A DNA stretch of 64,000 bases. Source: Lujinxingia sediminis. GTDB taxonomy: Bacteria > Myxococcota_A > Bradymonadia > Bradymonadales > Bradymonadaceae. The notes beneath the pieces were generated by a model, which did no database searches, had not been told where the DNA came from, and saw only the letters and a list, made by a program, of their open reading frames with translations. The number at the start of each line of letters is the position of its first letter. Position 1 is the stretch's first letter. Shown piece after piece: positions 8,280 through 18,539 of the stretch. The position numbers and the translations under genes were made by a program. The stretch spans positions 216,118 to 280,117 of the forward strand of contig NZ_SADD01000006.1 in NCBI RefSeq assembly GCF_004005565.1. Direction: 5' to 3'.

Positions 8280-9800
8280 ATGTTTAAGAAGGTGTTGATC
8301 GCCAACCGTGGCGAGATTGCGGTTCGAGTGATGCGCAGCCTGCGCGAGATGGGAATCGCGACGGTGGCGGTGTACTCGGAGGCCGACCGCAAGGCGCTGC
8401 ACGTGCGCATGGCCGATGAAGCCTACTGTGTGGGGCCTGCGCCCAGTGCCGAGAGCTACCTGCGCGCCGAGGTGATCCTGGACGTCGCTAAGAAGAGCGG
8501 CGCCGAGGCTATTCATCCCGGCTACGGTTTCTTGAGTGAAAACGCCGACTTTGCCCGCGCCTGTGAGGCTGCCGGCATCACCTTCATCGGTCCCAAACCC
8601 TACGCCATTGAGGCGATGGGCGAGAAGACCCGGGCCCGCCAGCTGATGGAGAAGGCCGGGGTTCCGCTTGTGCCCGGGACCAAAGATGCTGTGGAGGATG
8701 CTGCCGAGGCTCTGGCAATCGCCGAGAAGATGGGCTTTCCGGTGCTGGTCAAAGCGTCGGCAGGCGGCGGGGGCAAGGGAATGCGTCGGGTCGATGATCC
8801 GGCGGAGTTCGTGCAGTCCTTTGAAGGGGCGAGGCGCGAAGCGCTGAGCGCGTTCGGCAATGGCGATGTGTATGTTGAGAAGTACGTGCTCAACCCGCGC
8901 CACGTCGAGATTCAGGTGCTGGCCGACGGTCACGGTAACGTCGTGCACCTCTTTGAGCGCGACTGCTCGGTGCAGCGTCGCCACCAGAAGATCATTGAGG
9001 AGACGCCCTGTCCGGTGCTCAAAGAGGAGACGCGCCAGCGCATGGGCCAGGTGGCCTGTGATGCGGCGCGCGCCGTCGATTATATCGGCGCGGGCACCGT
9101 GGAGTTTTTGCTCGACGCCAACGGCGACTTCTATTTTCTGGAGATGAACACCCGGCTGCAGGTCGAGCACCCGATCACCGAGATGATCACCGGCATGGAT
9201 CTGGTGCGCTGGCAGGTGAACATCGCCGCGGGCCGTCCGCTCGATGTCGACCAGAGCCAGATCACTCGCCGGGGCGCGGCGGTGGAGTGTCGTATCTACG
9301 CCGAAGATCCCGAGAATAACTTCATGCCCTCTCCGGGGCCTCTGCACGTGCTGAAGACGCCATCGGGCCCCGGTGTGCGCGAAGATGGCGGCGTGTATGA
9401 GGGCGGGGAGGTCACGGTGCATTACGACCCGATGATCGCCAAGCTCATCACCTGGGGAGAAGATCGTCAGCACGCCATTGAGCGGATGCGCCGGGCGCTC
9501 TCCGAGTATGTTGTCGGGGGAATCTCCACCAACATCGCGTTTCACCGTGAGGTGCTCGATCATCCCGATTTTGTCAGCGGGGAGTACACCACCGACTTTG
9601 TGCCGCGCTGGCTTAAAGAGCGCTCAAAGCCCGCGCCGCGCTACGTGCTTGATGCCGAGCTGGTGGCCGTGCTCAGCGCGCATCGCCGCGATGAGGCGTT
9701 GAGCCAGGGCGCCGGCGTGCAGGGGGGTGCCGGGGCCGCGAAGAGTGGGCCTGGAAGCCGCTGGAAAGAGCTCGGTCGGATGCGTGCGCTGGGGCGTTGA
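8280..9800 (+). CDS. Biotin carboxylase subunit of an acyl-CoA (probably propionyl-CoA) carboxylase
   Basis: 506 aa with AGGAG just before the ATG. The N-terminal MFKKVLIANRGEIAVRVMR, the glycine-rich ATP-grasp loop ASAGGGGKGMR and EMNTRLQVEHPITE are all standard biotin carboxylase motifs. The enzyme carboxylates biotin on its carrier with ATP and bicarbonate. The catalytic core ends near residue 450; the last 50 residues (GAGVQGGAGAAKSGPG) are a low-complexity tail. The next genes are a biotin carrier protein and methylmalonyl-CoA mutase. This points to propionyl-CoA carboxylase rather than the fatty-acid ACC, but substrate choice lies in a carboxyltransferase not found here. Confidence 0.88.
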   Translation: MFKKVLIANRGEIAVRVMRSLREMGIATVAVYSEADRKALHVRMADEAYCVGPAPSAESYLRAEVILDVAKKSGAEAIHPGYGFLSENADFARACEAAGITFIGPKPYAIEAMGEKTRARQLMEKAGVPLVPGTKDAVEDAAEALAIAEKMGFPVLVKASAGGGGKGMRRVDDPAEFVQSFEGARREALSAFGNGDVYVEKYVLNPRHVEIQVLADGHGNVVHLFERDCSVQRRHQKIIEETPCPVLKEETRQRMGQVACDAARAVDYIGAGTVEFLLDANGDFYFLEMNTRLQVEHPITEMITGMDLVRWQVNIAAGRPLDVDQSQITRRGAAVECRIYAEDPENNFMPSPGPLHVLKTPSGPGVREDGGVYEGGEVTVHYDPMIAKLITWGEDRQHAIERMRRALSEYVVGGISTNIAFHREVLDHPDFVSGEYTTDFVPRWLKERSKPAPRYVLDAELVAVLSAHRRDEALSQGAGVQGGAGAAKSGPGSRWKELGRMRALGR

Positions 9801-9856
9801 ACCCGGGGCGCGCCACCACCTCCACGACATCTTTGCGAACGATTGAGGACGAGAGT

Positions 9857-10384
9857 ATGAGCGAGCGCGTGTTTTATTTTGTGGGTCAGGGCGATGAGCA
9901 ACGCACCTGGCAGGTCGAGACCCTTCAAGCTGATCTCTACCGCGTCACCTCCCCGGAGGGGACGACCTTTGAAGTCAGCGCCTTTGAGGCGGACGCCGCC
10001 GGGCTGAGTCTTTTGACCGGCGATCGGGTCATTGAGGCCGACGTGCTGCGGGAGGACACCGTCTACGAGGTGCAGATCGACGGGGAAACCCACGCCGTCG
10101 AGGTGCTCAACGAGCGCCAGAAGCGCATGAAGGCCGCCGGCGTGGGCGCGCGCGGCTCGGATAGCCCCGAGCTCAAGAGCCCGATGGCCGGCAAGGTCGT
10201 CGCGATCGCGGTGGAGGTAGGCCAGGAGGTTGCGCCTGGCGAGACGGTTGTCATCGTTGAGGCGATGAAGATGGAGAACGACCTCAAGGCACACCGTCCC
10301 GGTGTGATCACCGAGGTCGCGGTAAGCGCAGGGCAGGCCGTCGAGATCGGCGACGTGCTGGTCCGTATCGACGATGTGCAATGA
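9857..10384 (+). CDS. Biotin carboxyl carrier protein
   Basis: 175 aa, starting at the ATG at 9857 with GGACGAG upstream; the in-frame TTG at 9797 overlaps the previous gene and adds an unlikely N-terminus. The C-terminal biotinyl domain (about 106-175) carries EAMKMEND, with Lys138 as the biotin attachment site. The first 90 residues resemble the linker domain that joins biotin carboxylase and biotinyl domain in PccA, so this pair reads as a PccA split in two. It shuttles carboxybiotin between the carboxylase encoded upstream and an unlinked carboxyltransferase. Confidence 0.88.
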   Translation: MSERVFYFVGQGDEQRTWQVETLQADLYRVTSPEGTTFEVSAFEADAAGLSLLTGDRVIEADVLREDTVYEVQIDGETHAVEVLNERQKRMKAAGVGARGSDSPELKSPMAGKVVAIAVEVGQEVAPGETVVIVEAMKMENDLKAHRPGVITEVAVSAGQAVEIGDVLVRIDDVQ

Positions 10385-10426
10385 GACAGATCGGGCGCGC
10401 CTGATGAGCACGCCGCGGGAGTGAGC

Positions 10427-12118
<1,692 letters not shown>

Positions 12119-12181
12119 TGGGGCATCGACTCGCCGCTGGCGAGCGGTCGAGCCCCTGGCACCCTGAGCGGTGCGCCGGAG

Positions 12182-12213
12182 CGCCCCCTGACATGTGGCA
12201 GGGGGCGTGTTTC
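12182..12213 (+). terminator. Weak terminator-like hairpin after the mutase gene
   Basis: CGCCCCCTG pairs with CAGGGGGCG around an 8-base loop and is followed by GTGTTTCG, so the T-run is weak. A second hairpin (CTCGCC-GCT-GGCGAG, about 12130-12144) precedes it. Confidence 0.45.
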
Positions 12214-12253
12214 GTGGCGCCCCGGTGATGTTCATATCCCGAGAAGGTCTAAG

Positions 12254-13606
12254 ATGTCTGAGCAGCACGATGTGCGCATGTTGCGCGACCACTTCAAAAA
12301 AGCGCTGATTCTGGAGAACCCCCACCCATCCCTCGACCGCTATCTGACGGCGATGGGTATTGAGGTGGAGCGCCTCGATGAGTCTGTGACCCTCAATGAG
12401 GATGAGGTCGTGCGAATCCTGGAGGAAGGGCAGCACGACCTGCTCTTTAAGCGTAGCCGCTTTGAGGTCAACGAGCGCGTACTTAAGGCGTCGAAACACC
12501 TGGCGGCGGTGATGCTCTGTTGCATCGGCGATGACTCGGTGGACCGGGATGCCTGCGCGCGTGAGGGCGTGCTGGTGATGAACGACCCGGTGAGCAACGG
12601 GCGCTCGGTGGTGGAGATGGTGTTGGGCGAGATGATCTGTCTGGCGCGGCGAATCTTTGATGCCGATCGCGACGGGCGCAGTCATCTGTGGACCAAAAAC
12701 AGCAAGGAGCGCTACGAACTCAAGGGCAAGAATCTGGCGATCATCGGGCTTGGCAACATCGGCAAGCAGGTCGCTCAGGTGGCCGAGGCCTTTGGCATGC
12801 GTGTCTTCTTCTACGACACCCGCGAGCTGGCCCGGGAGGTGGGCATCGCGCTGGGATGGACGAGCTGCGCGACGCTCTCGGAGGCCTTCCGCGTGGCAGA
12901 TGTGGTGACGGTGCACGTGGGCGCCGAAGATCACCGCGGGCGCAGCAACCGCGATATGCTCAGCTACGAGCATCTTTCGAACTTCGGGGCCGACCGCGAA
13001 CCTTCGAGCCCGCGCATCTTCATCAACGCGGCGCGCGGCTTTTTGTACAATCCCGACGATCTCAAGCGCGCGGTGGAGGAGGGGCATGTGCGCCGCGCGG
13101 CGGTTGACGTCTTCCCCGAGGAGCCCGGCAGCAGCGACGATCCCTGGTCGAACCCCTACGCCGAGTTTGCCAGTGTGGTCACCACCCCGCATATCGGGGC
13201 GGCCACCGAGGAGGCTCAGCCGCGCATCGCGCAGCATGTGGCCAACACCACGCAGCTCTTTTTGGAGCAGGGCCTTGTGCGTGATTGTGTGTTCAGCCCC
13301 GGTCAGACCATCGGGGTGGAAACCGACGGGGCGTGCACGATCCTCACGGTCATTCACAGCGACCAGCGTGGCACCAAGAAGGCGGTTGATGACGCGATCT
13401 TTGAGGCGGGTTTGAACAACCTGCGCTCTTCGCACCGCGACTTCCCCGAGTACGGTTTTGCCTACGAGGTGGCGGCCATCGATCGGCCTCTCGACGAGAA
13501 GCAGCTCCGTGAGCTTGTGGCCCATGCCCAGGCGATTACCGGGGATGTGAGGGCGGTGCGCGCGATCCGCCAGATTCCGCTTCGCAGCGAAGGCTGCAAG
13601 GAATGA
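12254..13606 (+). CDS. D-3-phosphoglycerate dehydrogenase-like enzyme
   Basis: 450 aa, ATG preceded by GAGAAGG. The protein is a D-2-hydroxyacid dehydrogenase: substrate domain to about 110, NAD-binding domain with GLGNIG (165-170), a following acidic residue in FFYDTREL, and the catalytic Arg/Glu/His in INAARG, VFPEEPG and TPHIGAAT. About 110 residues after the barrel (TILTVIHSDQRGTKKAVDDAI) form an ACT-like C-terminus, as in E. coli SerA. It probably oxidises 3-phosphoglycerate, the first step of serine synthesis, with ACT-type feedback control. The N-terminus shows LIL-ENPHP in place of the usual LL-xxxIxP opening, so another 2-hydroxyacid substrate is possible. Monocistronic. Confidence 0.8.
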   Translation: MSEQHDVRMLRDHFKKALILENPHPSLDRYLTAMGIEVERLDESVTLNEDEVVRILEEGQHDLLFKRSRFEVNERVLKASKHLAAVMLCCIGDDSVDRDACAREGVLVMNDPVSNGRSVVEMVLGEMICLARRIFDADRDGRSHLWTKNSKERYELKGKNLAIIGLGNIGKQVAQVAEAFGMRVFFYDTRELAREVGIALGWTSCATLSEAFRVADVVTVHVGAEDHRGRSNRDMLSYEHLSNFGADREPSSPRIFINAARGFLYNPDDLKRAVEEGHVRRAAVDVFPEEPGSSDDPWSNPYAEFASVVTTPHIGAATEEAQPRIAQHVANTTQLFLEQGLVRDCVFSPGQTIGVETDGACTILTVIHSDQRGTKKAVDDAIFEAGLNNLRSSHRDFPEYGFAYEVAAIDRPLDEKQLRELVAHAQAITGDVRAVRAIRQIPLRSEGCKE

Positions 13607-13640
13607 GGTGGTGGGTCAGCCTCGGATCATCAGCGTCATG

Positions 13641-13678
13641 AAAAAACGCGCAGCCGGAGCTCCGGCTGCGCGTTTTTT
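13641..13678. terminator. Perfect bidirectional terminator
   Basis: A 38-bp perfect palindrome: A6, then CGCGCAGCCGGAG pairing with CTCCGGCTGCGCG, then T6. It lies between convergent genes. Confidence 0.92.
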
Positions 13679-13790
13679 GGATCGTGAACACCGGGTTCGC
13701 CCGGCCTGACCTTGAGCAGTGACGTCATGACGTCGGCTCAGCCCCCCGGAGCGCCATATCAACGCTGCCGGGCCGGGGCATCCTCGACGC

Positions 13791-14849
13791 TCAGACCATG
13801 AAGGTGTCTTTGAACTGGGTGGTCAGCGTCAGCAGCAGTGCGGTGATGATCGCTGCGGCGATCAACATGCGCGCACCATAGACAAAGGTCGCCATTAACG
13901 CTTCAAAGGCTTCATCGGCGCGCTCCTCGTAGCGCTCGGCCAGCGATGCCAGGCGTTCCTCCAGGCGGCCGGTCTCCTCGCCCACGTCCACGTTCTCCAG
14001 GATGTCGTCGGGCAAGACCTTCATCATGTAGAAGCCCTTGGCCAGGCTGCCCCCCTGCTCAATGACGTCCTGGGCGATGGGGATCTTGCGCTCGATATCG
14101 GAGTTGTTGGAAGCCTCCGCGGCAAGCTCCAGGGCCTTGTGCACGGTGAGTCCGCTGGAGATCGACTGCTCGGTGTAGCGGCAAAAGACCGAGTAGGTGT
14201 TGAAGAGGCTGGCGCGGTTTAAGATCGGAACGGCCAGCCAGAGGCGGTAGCCGAAGCTGCGCAGGCTCAGGTCCACTGGCAGGTTGAGGTAGGCGTAGGC
14301 CCCAAAGCCCACGACGAGCAAAAAGATCGCGCCCTGTAGAAGACCGCCCACCATCAGCTCGCCGATCACCGTCCAGGTATCGTGGCGCATGGTGATCTCG
14401 CCGAGATCCGCACTAAAAAGCGTCATGGCGATAAAGAGACCGAGCACCACCAGGAGCACGGGTTCGGTAAAAGAGAAGACGAGCTTCTTTCGACGCCTGG
14501 CGCGTTTACCGTAATGCTTGGCCAGGTGGCGAAAGGTGCGCGGGAGCTTACCCTGTTCCTCGGCCACCAGGATGAGCTTTCGCGCGGTGGAGTCGAGCAG
14601 GCCGTAGCGAGCAAAGGCCTCCCCGAGCATGTCACCGCGCTCCATCAGGGAGTGGCGCATCCGGGTGACCATTTTGCCGTCGTAGCCCTGGCGTTCCATC
14701 ATGTCGATGATACGCGCATAGCTCATGCCGCTCTCCAGGCCCTCAAAGAAGATCGTGCATAAGGAAGCCGCCTCCGCGTCTGTAAGGTAGGTGGAGGATT
14801 CACGGACCACCGGCTCGCGATGAGGCGACGTGGAGTAAGGTGCGACCAT
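13791..14849 (-). CDS. Orphan type II secretion system F (GspF/PilC)-like inner-membrane protein
   Basis: 352 aa. Two T2SSF domains are visible, each ending in a long hydrophobic helix: KLVFSFTEPVLLVVLG (first pair with ILLVVGFGAYAYL) and MLIAAAIITALLLTL at the C-terminus. The repeat-typical phrases GDMLGEAFARYGLLD, EEQGKLPRTFRHLAKHY and GEETGRLEERLASLAERYEE match GspF/PilC, where the protein forms the inner-membrane platform for the assembly ATPase. No GspE, GspG or pilin gene is adjacent, so this is an isolated copy. GGGAG lies eight bases before the ATG. It may partner with distant pilus or secretion genes. Confidence 0.85.
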   Translation of the reverse strand: MVAPYSTSPHREPVVRESSTYLTDAEAASLCTIFFEGLESGMSYARIIDMMERQGYDGKMVTRMRHSLMERGDMLGEAFARYGLLDSTARKLILVAEEQGKLPRTFRHLAKHYGKRARRRKKLVFSFTEPVLLVVLGLFIAMTLFSADLGEITMRHDTWTVIGELMVGGLLQGAIFLLVVGFGAYAYLNLPVDLSLRSFGYRLWLAVPILNRASLFNTYSVFCRYTEQSISSGLTVHKALELAAEASNNSDIERKIPIAQDVIEQGGSLAKGFYMMKVLPDDILENVDVGEETGRLEERLASLAERYEERADEAFEALMATFVYGARMLIAAAIITALLLTLTTQFKDTFMV

Positions 14850-15016
14850 CAGGAAGACTCCCTGCAGGCGGCCCGTTAAAAGGCCGGAGGATGTGCGACA
14901 ACGATGGACGCGTTACAGGTATAAAGGCAGCGTCGCATCCCGTCTTAAGCAGCCCGGCCACCTTAACGTATGACCTCCCGAAGATAAACGTTCCACCCGG
15001 TCAAAAAGGAGCAACG

Positions 15017-15622
15017 ATGGCGTTCGATCAAGAGAAGATGGTCAGTCTGATGCGCGAGATCCTCCAGGAGAATTACCTCACCCTGGCAGTCAAAGCCTAC
15101 AGCCTGGAGGAAGACTTAAGCCGAGGGGAGTGCCTGATGCGCTTTCAACTCGCCCAACGTGAAGAGAACCCGGTGGAGGTCGAAGGGCAGGGCGTGGGCA
15201 CGATTGATGCGCTCTTCAACGGGCTGCGTCAGCACCTGGCCCATGACTACCCCTCGCTGAGCTCGATCGCGTTCTCGCAGTTTGCCATCCAGGGATTGCT
15301 CAACAGCGCCGATGCCCGGGAGTCGTCGAAGGCGTGGGCCGAGGCGACCGTGGGGATCATCAACAGTGAGGGGCGAGAGTTTGTCTTTCAGGCGCGCCAG
15401 CCCTCGGTCAGCCGCGCCGGCATTGAGGCGACGGTCAAAGCCGCGGAGTACTTTGTGAACAGCGAACGCACCTATGTGCGCCTCCATGAGATCCTGGAGC
15501 ATTACCGCAGCGAGGGGCGAACCGATCTTGTGGAGAAGTACACCGACCTGATGACGCAGGTCGTGCAGAACACCTCGTATTCGGAGGTTGTGGAGCGCAT
15601 TCGCGCGCAGCTCAAGGGGTGA
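15017..15622 (+). CDS. Stand-alone LeuA regulatory (dimer)-domain protein
   Basis: 201 aa, ATG preceded by AAGGAG; the longer frame from 14840 overlaps the divergent gene and is rejected. Residues 50-150 (GVGTIDALFNGLRQHL..., SSKAWAEATVGIINSEGREFVFQARQ, GIEATVKAAEYFVN) read as the C-terminal allosteric domain of alpha-isopropylmalate synthase, which normally binds leucine. No catalytic TIM barrel is attached or adjacent. The protein may bind a branched-chain acid as a sensor or have been recruited to a different role; neither can be decided here. Helical residues continue to the end (HEILEHYRSEGRTDLVEKYTD). Confidence 0.65.
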   Translation: MAFDQEKMVSLMREILQENYLTLAVKAYSLEEDLSRGECLMRFQLAQREENPVEVEGQGVGTIDALFNGLRQHLAHDYPSLSSIAFSQFAIQGLLNSADARESSKAWAEATVGIINSEGREFVFQARQPSVSRAGIEATVKAAEYFVNSERTYVRLHEILEHYRSEGRTDLVEKYTDLMTQVVQNTSYSEVVERIRAQLKG

Positions 15623-15641
15623 GCGCGAGCGGCCGCATAGG

Positions 15642-16484
15642 TCAGCGGCAGCTGGCCGGCGTGGGCTGACCCGGGGAGCCGAAGAGAGGGCCCTCGGAGA
15701 GCAGCTCGCGGTGGTAGCACCAGGCGGTGGGCTCTCGTCCCGAGATCTGGCCGGGGCGCAGCCCGAAGGCGACGTTTTCGCGAAGCTCGCGCCCGGTGCC
15801 GATCTCGCCATCCGGGTCGACGAGCGCGCCTTCGCGCCAGGCGACCTCATCGTGGATCACAAAGCCGAACTCCCCCTCAAGCTCAATCAGGCGCATGGAG
15901 CGGGTGAAGTTTGACAGACCCACCGGCCGGCTCCAGCGGCCGTACTCGTAAGAGGCCGTCGGGTCGAGGTTTTCCTCAATGACGTAGTGGTCGTTGGCGC
16001 GACGGTAGAAGAGAAAATGCTCCCCGGGGGCGATGGGCTCGAGTGCCTCGACCACCGCGCGCTCTTTGGGAGAATCGAGCAGGCGGTCGATTTCGATGCG
16101 CTCGTTGGTTTCAAGGAGCTCGATGACCACGCCGCGCGGATCGATGGGAGCGTCGCCCAGATTGACGATCTCGATGTATTCGCCAAGTTCCTGGGATTCG
16201 CCCGGGGGCGGCTCCACGCGGATCATCAGCTCGGAGAAGGCCAGCGCGGGCCGGGCCAGGGGGTCGGCGTCCGGGATGTCTGGTGAGTCGGTGTCTTCAA
16301 CCGGAGCGTCGGCGCCGGCGTCGGCGGGGAGGTCGGTATCGGGCTGTAACGCCGTGTAGGGGTAGGCTTCCAGGTCGATCGCCAGATTACACCCGGTAGC
16401 CCAGGTGAGGCTCAGGCAGAGCACCAGCCACAGCAGCGGGCGGAAGGCAGGTGCGATCAGAGCTGGAAGATGGGGCTGGCGCAT
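15642..16484 (-). CDS. Lamin-tail-domain (LTD) lipoprotein
   Basis: About 280 aa from the ATG at 16484; a start at 16529 is also open and neither has a clear ribosome site. The signal peptide ends in WATGC, an acceptable lipobox. An Asp/Pro/Ala linker (PDTDLPADAGADAPVEDTD) leads to an LTD immunoglobulin-like fold (LAFSELMIRVEPP...ELGEYIEIVNLGDAPID, later YRRANDHYVIEENL and SPGQPTP). LTDs in bacterial surface proteins often accompany nucleases or phosphodiesterases and are thought to bind polymers. No partner is adjacent. The protein is probably anchored in the outer membrane. Confidence 0.75.
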   Translation of the reverse strand: MRQPHLPALIAPAFRPLLWLVLCLSLTWATGCNLAIDLEAYPYTALQPDTDLPADAGADAPVEDTDSPDIPDADPLARPALAFSELMIRVEPPPGESQELGEYIEIVNLGDAPIDPRGVVIELLETNERIEIDRLLDSPKERAVVEALEPIAPGEHFLFYRRANDHYVIEENLDPTASYEYGRWSRPVGLSNFTRSMRLIELEGEFGFVIHDEVAWREGALVDPDGEIGTGRELRENVAFGLRPGQISGREPTAWCYHRELLSEGPLFGSPGQPTPASCR

Positions 16485-17089
16485 GACAGGTAGGCGGAGA
16501 CAAGGGGCGCCGAAAAGGGCGATGGGCACACCGTAAAACGTATCGAGAGGGCTCGTGTCGAGAGGTGACCGCAGCTAGTGGTACGAACTTTGCGGGGAGT
16601 TGTCAGCCTAATTCAGATGCGCTAGAGTGTCGAGGAGAGCCGGCGCGCGAAAATGGCACGTGCGCGGCTTTATCCCGAAACGAACAGGGCATCGAGCACG
16701 ATCTGGGAGCGCATTCCGCAGCGGCGGTCAGCGCCCTTCATCCCGGGCTTTTTGGCCAGGATGGCGTGGTGACTCGGCATCGGTGAGTACATTGAGGACC
16801 AGGGAGCCCATGTCTCCAGGGTCGATGAGGAGAGCGCGCTCCGACCGTCCGACATCCTTGTGGGACGTCGACGCGAGTGCCGGGCCACGAAGGTCCGCGG
16901 CACACGAGAGATCCGGGGAGGTTCGTCACGCCGCGCTCCGCGGCGCGAGCAACCCTTTTCGGCGAACAGGTATTAAACGAGCGACATACCGCCAGATCGA
17001 TGCGTGTGGGACGGGCTGCCAACGGGCAGCCTGGAGGTCCCCGGGCAGTCGATCGTCAGTGACCTTTCAGGCTCAGCACCGAGGAGAGG
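16485..17089. other. 605-bp stretch without a convincing gene
   Basis: Open frames here (for example 16627-17238 plus strand) are Arg/Ser-rich, overlap the real downstream gene out of frame and lack start signals. I see no tRNA, riboswitch or terminator that I can defend. It may hold a long leader for the basic protein that follows. Confidence 0.5.
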
Positions 17090-17842
17090 ATGAGCGAAGA
17101 GGCCAACCAGAGCGCCCAGGACAACAACCCCGAAGGTGGCGGCAGCAAGCGCCGTCGTCGCCGTCGCCGCCGGCGCTCGCGCAGCAGCAAGGGCTCCAGC
17201 CAGACCACCCAGAACACCGCCAAGAGCGAGTCGGGTGAGTCCGAGGAAGGGGTCAAGCCCTCCGGCGGCAAGAAGAAGAGTCGGGAGGGGGCCAAGAGCA
17301 AGAATCGCCGCCAGAGTTCGCGGCGCTCCCGCGGAAGTTCGCGGCGAAAGAGTCGCAACCGCAGCTCCGGTAAAAGGCGTCAGCGCCGCAAGACGCCGGT
17401 GCGTAAGCTCAAGACCCCCGAGAGTAAGCTCGGCGGGCGTGAGCCGGTGGTTGATCTTTCGGCCGCCCAGGAGTCGCGCCGCGGCCCGGTGGAGTTGACC
17501 CCCTTTGAGGTCTTCTGCGCCTACCACTGCGGGATCACCGAGAATAACAACTACCGCCAGCAGTCTCTGCGCGAAGTGGCCAGTCGCTTCAACATGCAGA
17601 CCCACGAGTTGGAGAAGGCGTTGCGGGAGTTCGGCCTGGATAAAGAGACCGTCAAGAGCTCGCGCTTTGATATCTCCCTTTGCCAGCTCGACATGAAGGT
17701 GGCCCCCGAGGGCATCGACAAGCGTGAGCTGGCGCGGGTGCTCTTTGATGAGTTTCTCGACGAGACGCCGCGAGCCCGTGAACGCGTGGAGGCTTTTGAA
17801 GCCTCCAGCCAGGCGCAGCCCGATGAGGCAAGCGGCGAGTGA
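17090..17842 (+). CDS. Highly basic N-terminus protein with a helical C-terminal domain, unknown
   Basis: 250 aa, with a strong GAGGAGAGG ribosome site right before the ATG. Residues 1-115 are almost wholly Arg/Lys/Ser/Gly (KRRRRRRRRRSRSSKG, RRSRGSSRRKSRNRSSGKRR), an RS-like nucleic-acid-binding tail. From about 125 a folded part begins (LTPFEVFCAYHCGITENNNY, then a helix-turn-helix-like REVASRFNMQTHELEKALREF). A role in binding RNA or DNA is inferred from charge and the HTH-like part only. A response regulator gene follows 98 bp later and may be co-transcribed. No family is recognised. Confidence 0.7.
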   Translation: MSEEANQSAQDNNPEGGGSKRRRRRRRRRSRSSKGSSQTTQNTAKSESGESEEGVKPSGGKKKSREGAKSKNRRQSSRRSRGSSRRKSRNRSSGKRRQRRKTPVRKLKTPESKLGGREPVVDLSAAQESRRGPVELTPFEVFCAYHCGITENNNYRQQSLREVASRFNMQTHELEKALREFGLDKETVKSSRFDISLCQLDMKVAPEGIDKRELARVLFDEFLDETPRARERVEAFEASSQAQPDEASGE

Positions 17843-17940
17843 TTCAGGTCGGTGTTTTCGGTGGCAGGTCGGGGCGATGTGTGTAGGATTGCCCCTGCCC
17901 CCTGATAGACCCATCGAGATCACGATTCCGAGGTAGATGC

Positions 17941-18414
17941 ATGGACCCCAACGAGAAGAGCGCTGCAGAGTCGATCGACGCGATCGCCGATGATGACCTG
18001 CCCTTCGGTGCGCCGACCACCCGTGAGCGCCCGCTGATCCTTCTGGCCGATGATGACGGAGAGCTGCGCGGGATGCTCAAGGCGCATTTCTCCCGTCGAG
18101 ACTGCGACCTGCTGGAGAGCATGGATGGCGCGGAAGCGCTGGAGAAGATCATTGAGCACCGCCCCAATCTGGTGGTGCTTGATGTGATGATGCCTGAGCT
18201 CACCGGTTGGGAGGTATGCAAATACGTGCGTCAGCACGAGATCTACGAGCAAACCGCGATCATCATGCTTACGGGCATCGGTCCGACTAACAACGAGTTG
18301 ACCAGCCCGCTCTTTGGCGCGGACGACTATATTGACAAGCCCTTCGACTTCGAGGAGTTGAAGGTCAAGGTGGCCAAAGTACTGGAGCAGCGGCAATCAC
18401 CGCCTCTGCGCTGA
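17941..18414 (+). CDS. Stand-alone response regulator receiver protein
   Basis: 157 aa with GAGG upstream of the ATG. A 30-residue acidic lead precedes one CheY-type receiver domain (about 30-150). The acidic pocket is LLADDDG (Asp37/Asp38), the phospho-acceptor is Asp81 in VVLDVMMPE, the switch residue is in MLTG and the Lys is in DKPFDF. There is no output domain, so it must act by protein contact. It lies just before the FHA/TPR gene (opposite strand). Its kinase is not evident; the histidine kinase at 21.4 kb already has its own NtrC partner. Confidence 0.9.
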   Translation: MDPNEKSAAESIDAIADDDLPFGAPTTRERPLILLADDDGELRGMLKAHFSRRDCDLLESMDGAEALEKIIEHRPNLVVLDVMMPELTGWEVCKYVRQHEIYEQTAIIMLTGIGPTNNELTSPLFGADDYIDKPFDFEELKVKVAKVLEQRQSPPLR

Positions 18415-18440
18415 GACCGGCCACCGGTCGAGTTTGAAAC

Positions 18441-18482
18441 ACGCCAAAGCCCCGATGAGAGTACTCATCGGGGCTTTGGCGT
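18441..18482. terminator. Strong hairpin between convergent genes
   Basis: ACGCCAAAGCCCCGATGAG pairs perfectly with CTCATCGGGGCTTTGGCGT around AGTA. The T-run is only the TTT inside the stem, so it may act with weak U-tracts or as a protective end. Confidence 0.65.
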
Positions 18483-18539
18483 GTGTGCGTCTGCGCTTTT
18501 TAGTCGCCGGCCGCGGGGGGCGGTTGCGGCGTCCGGGTG

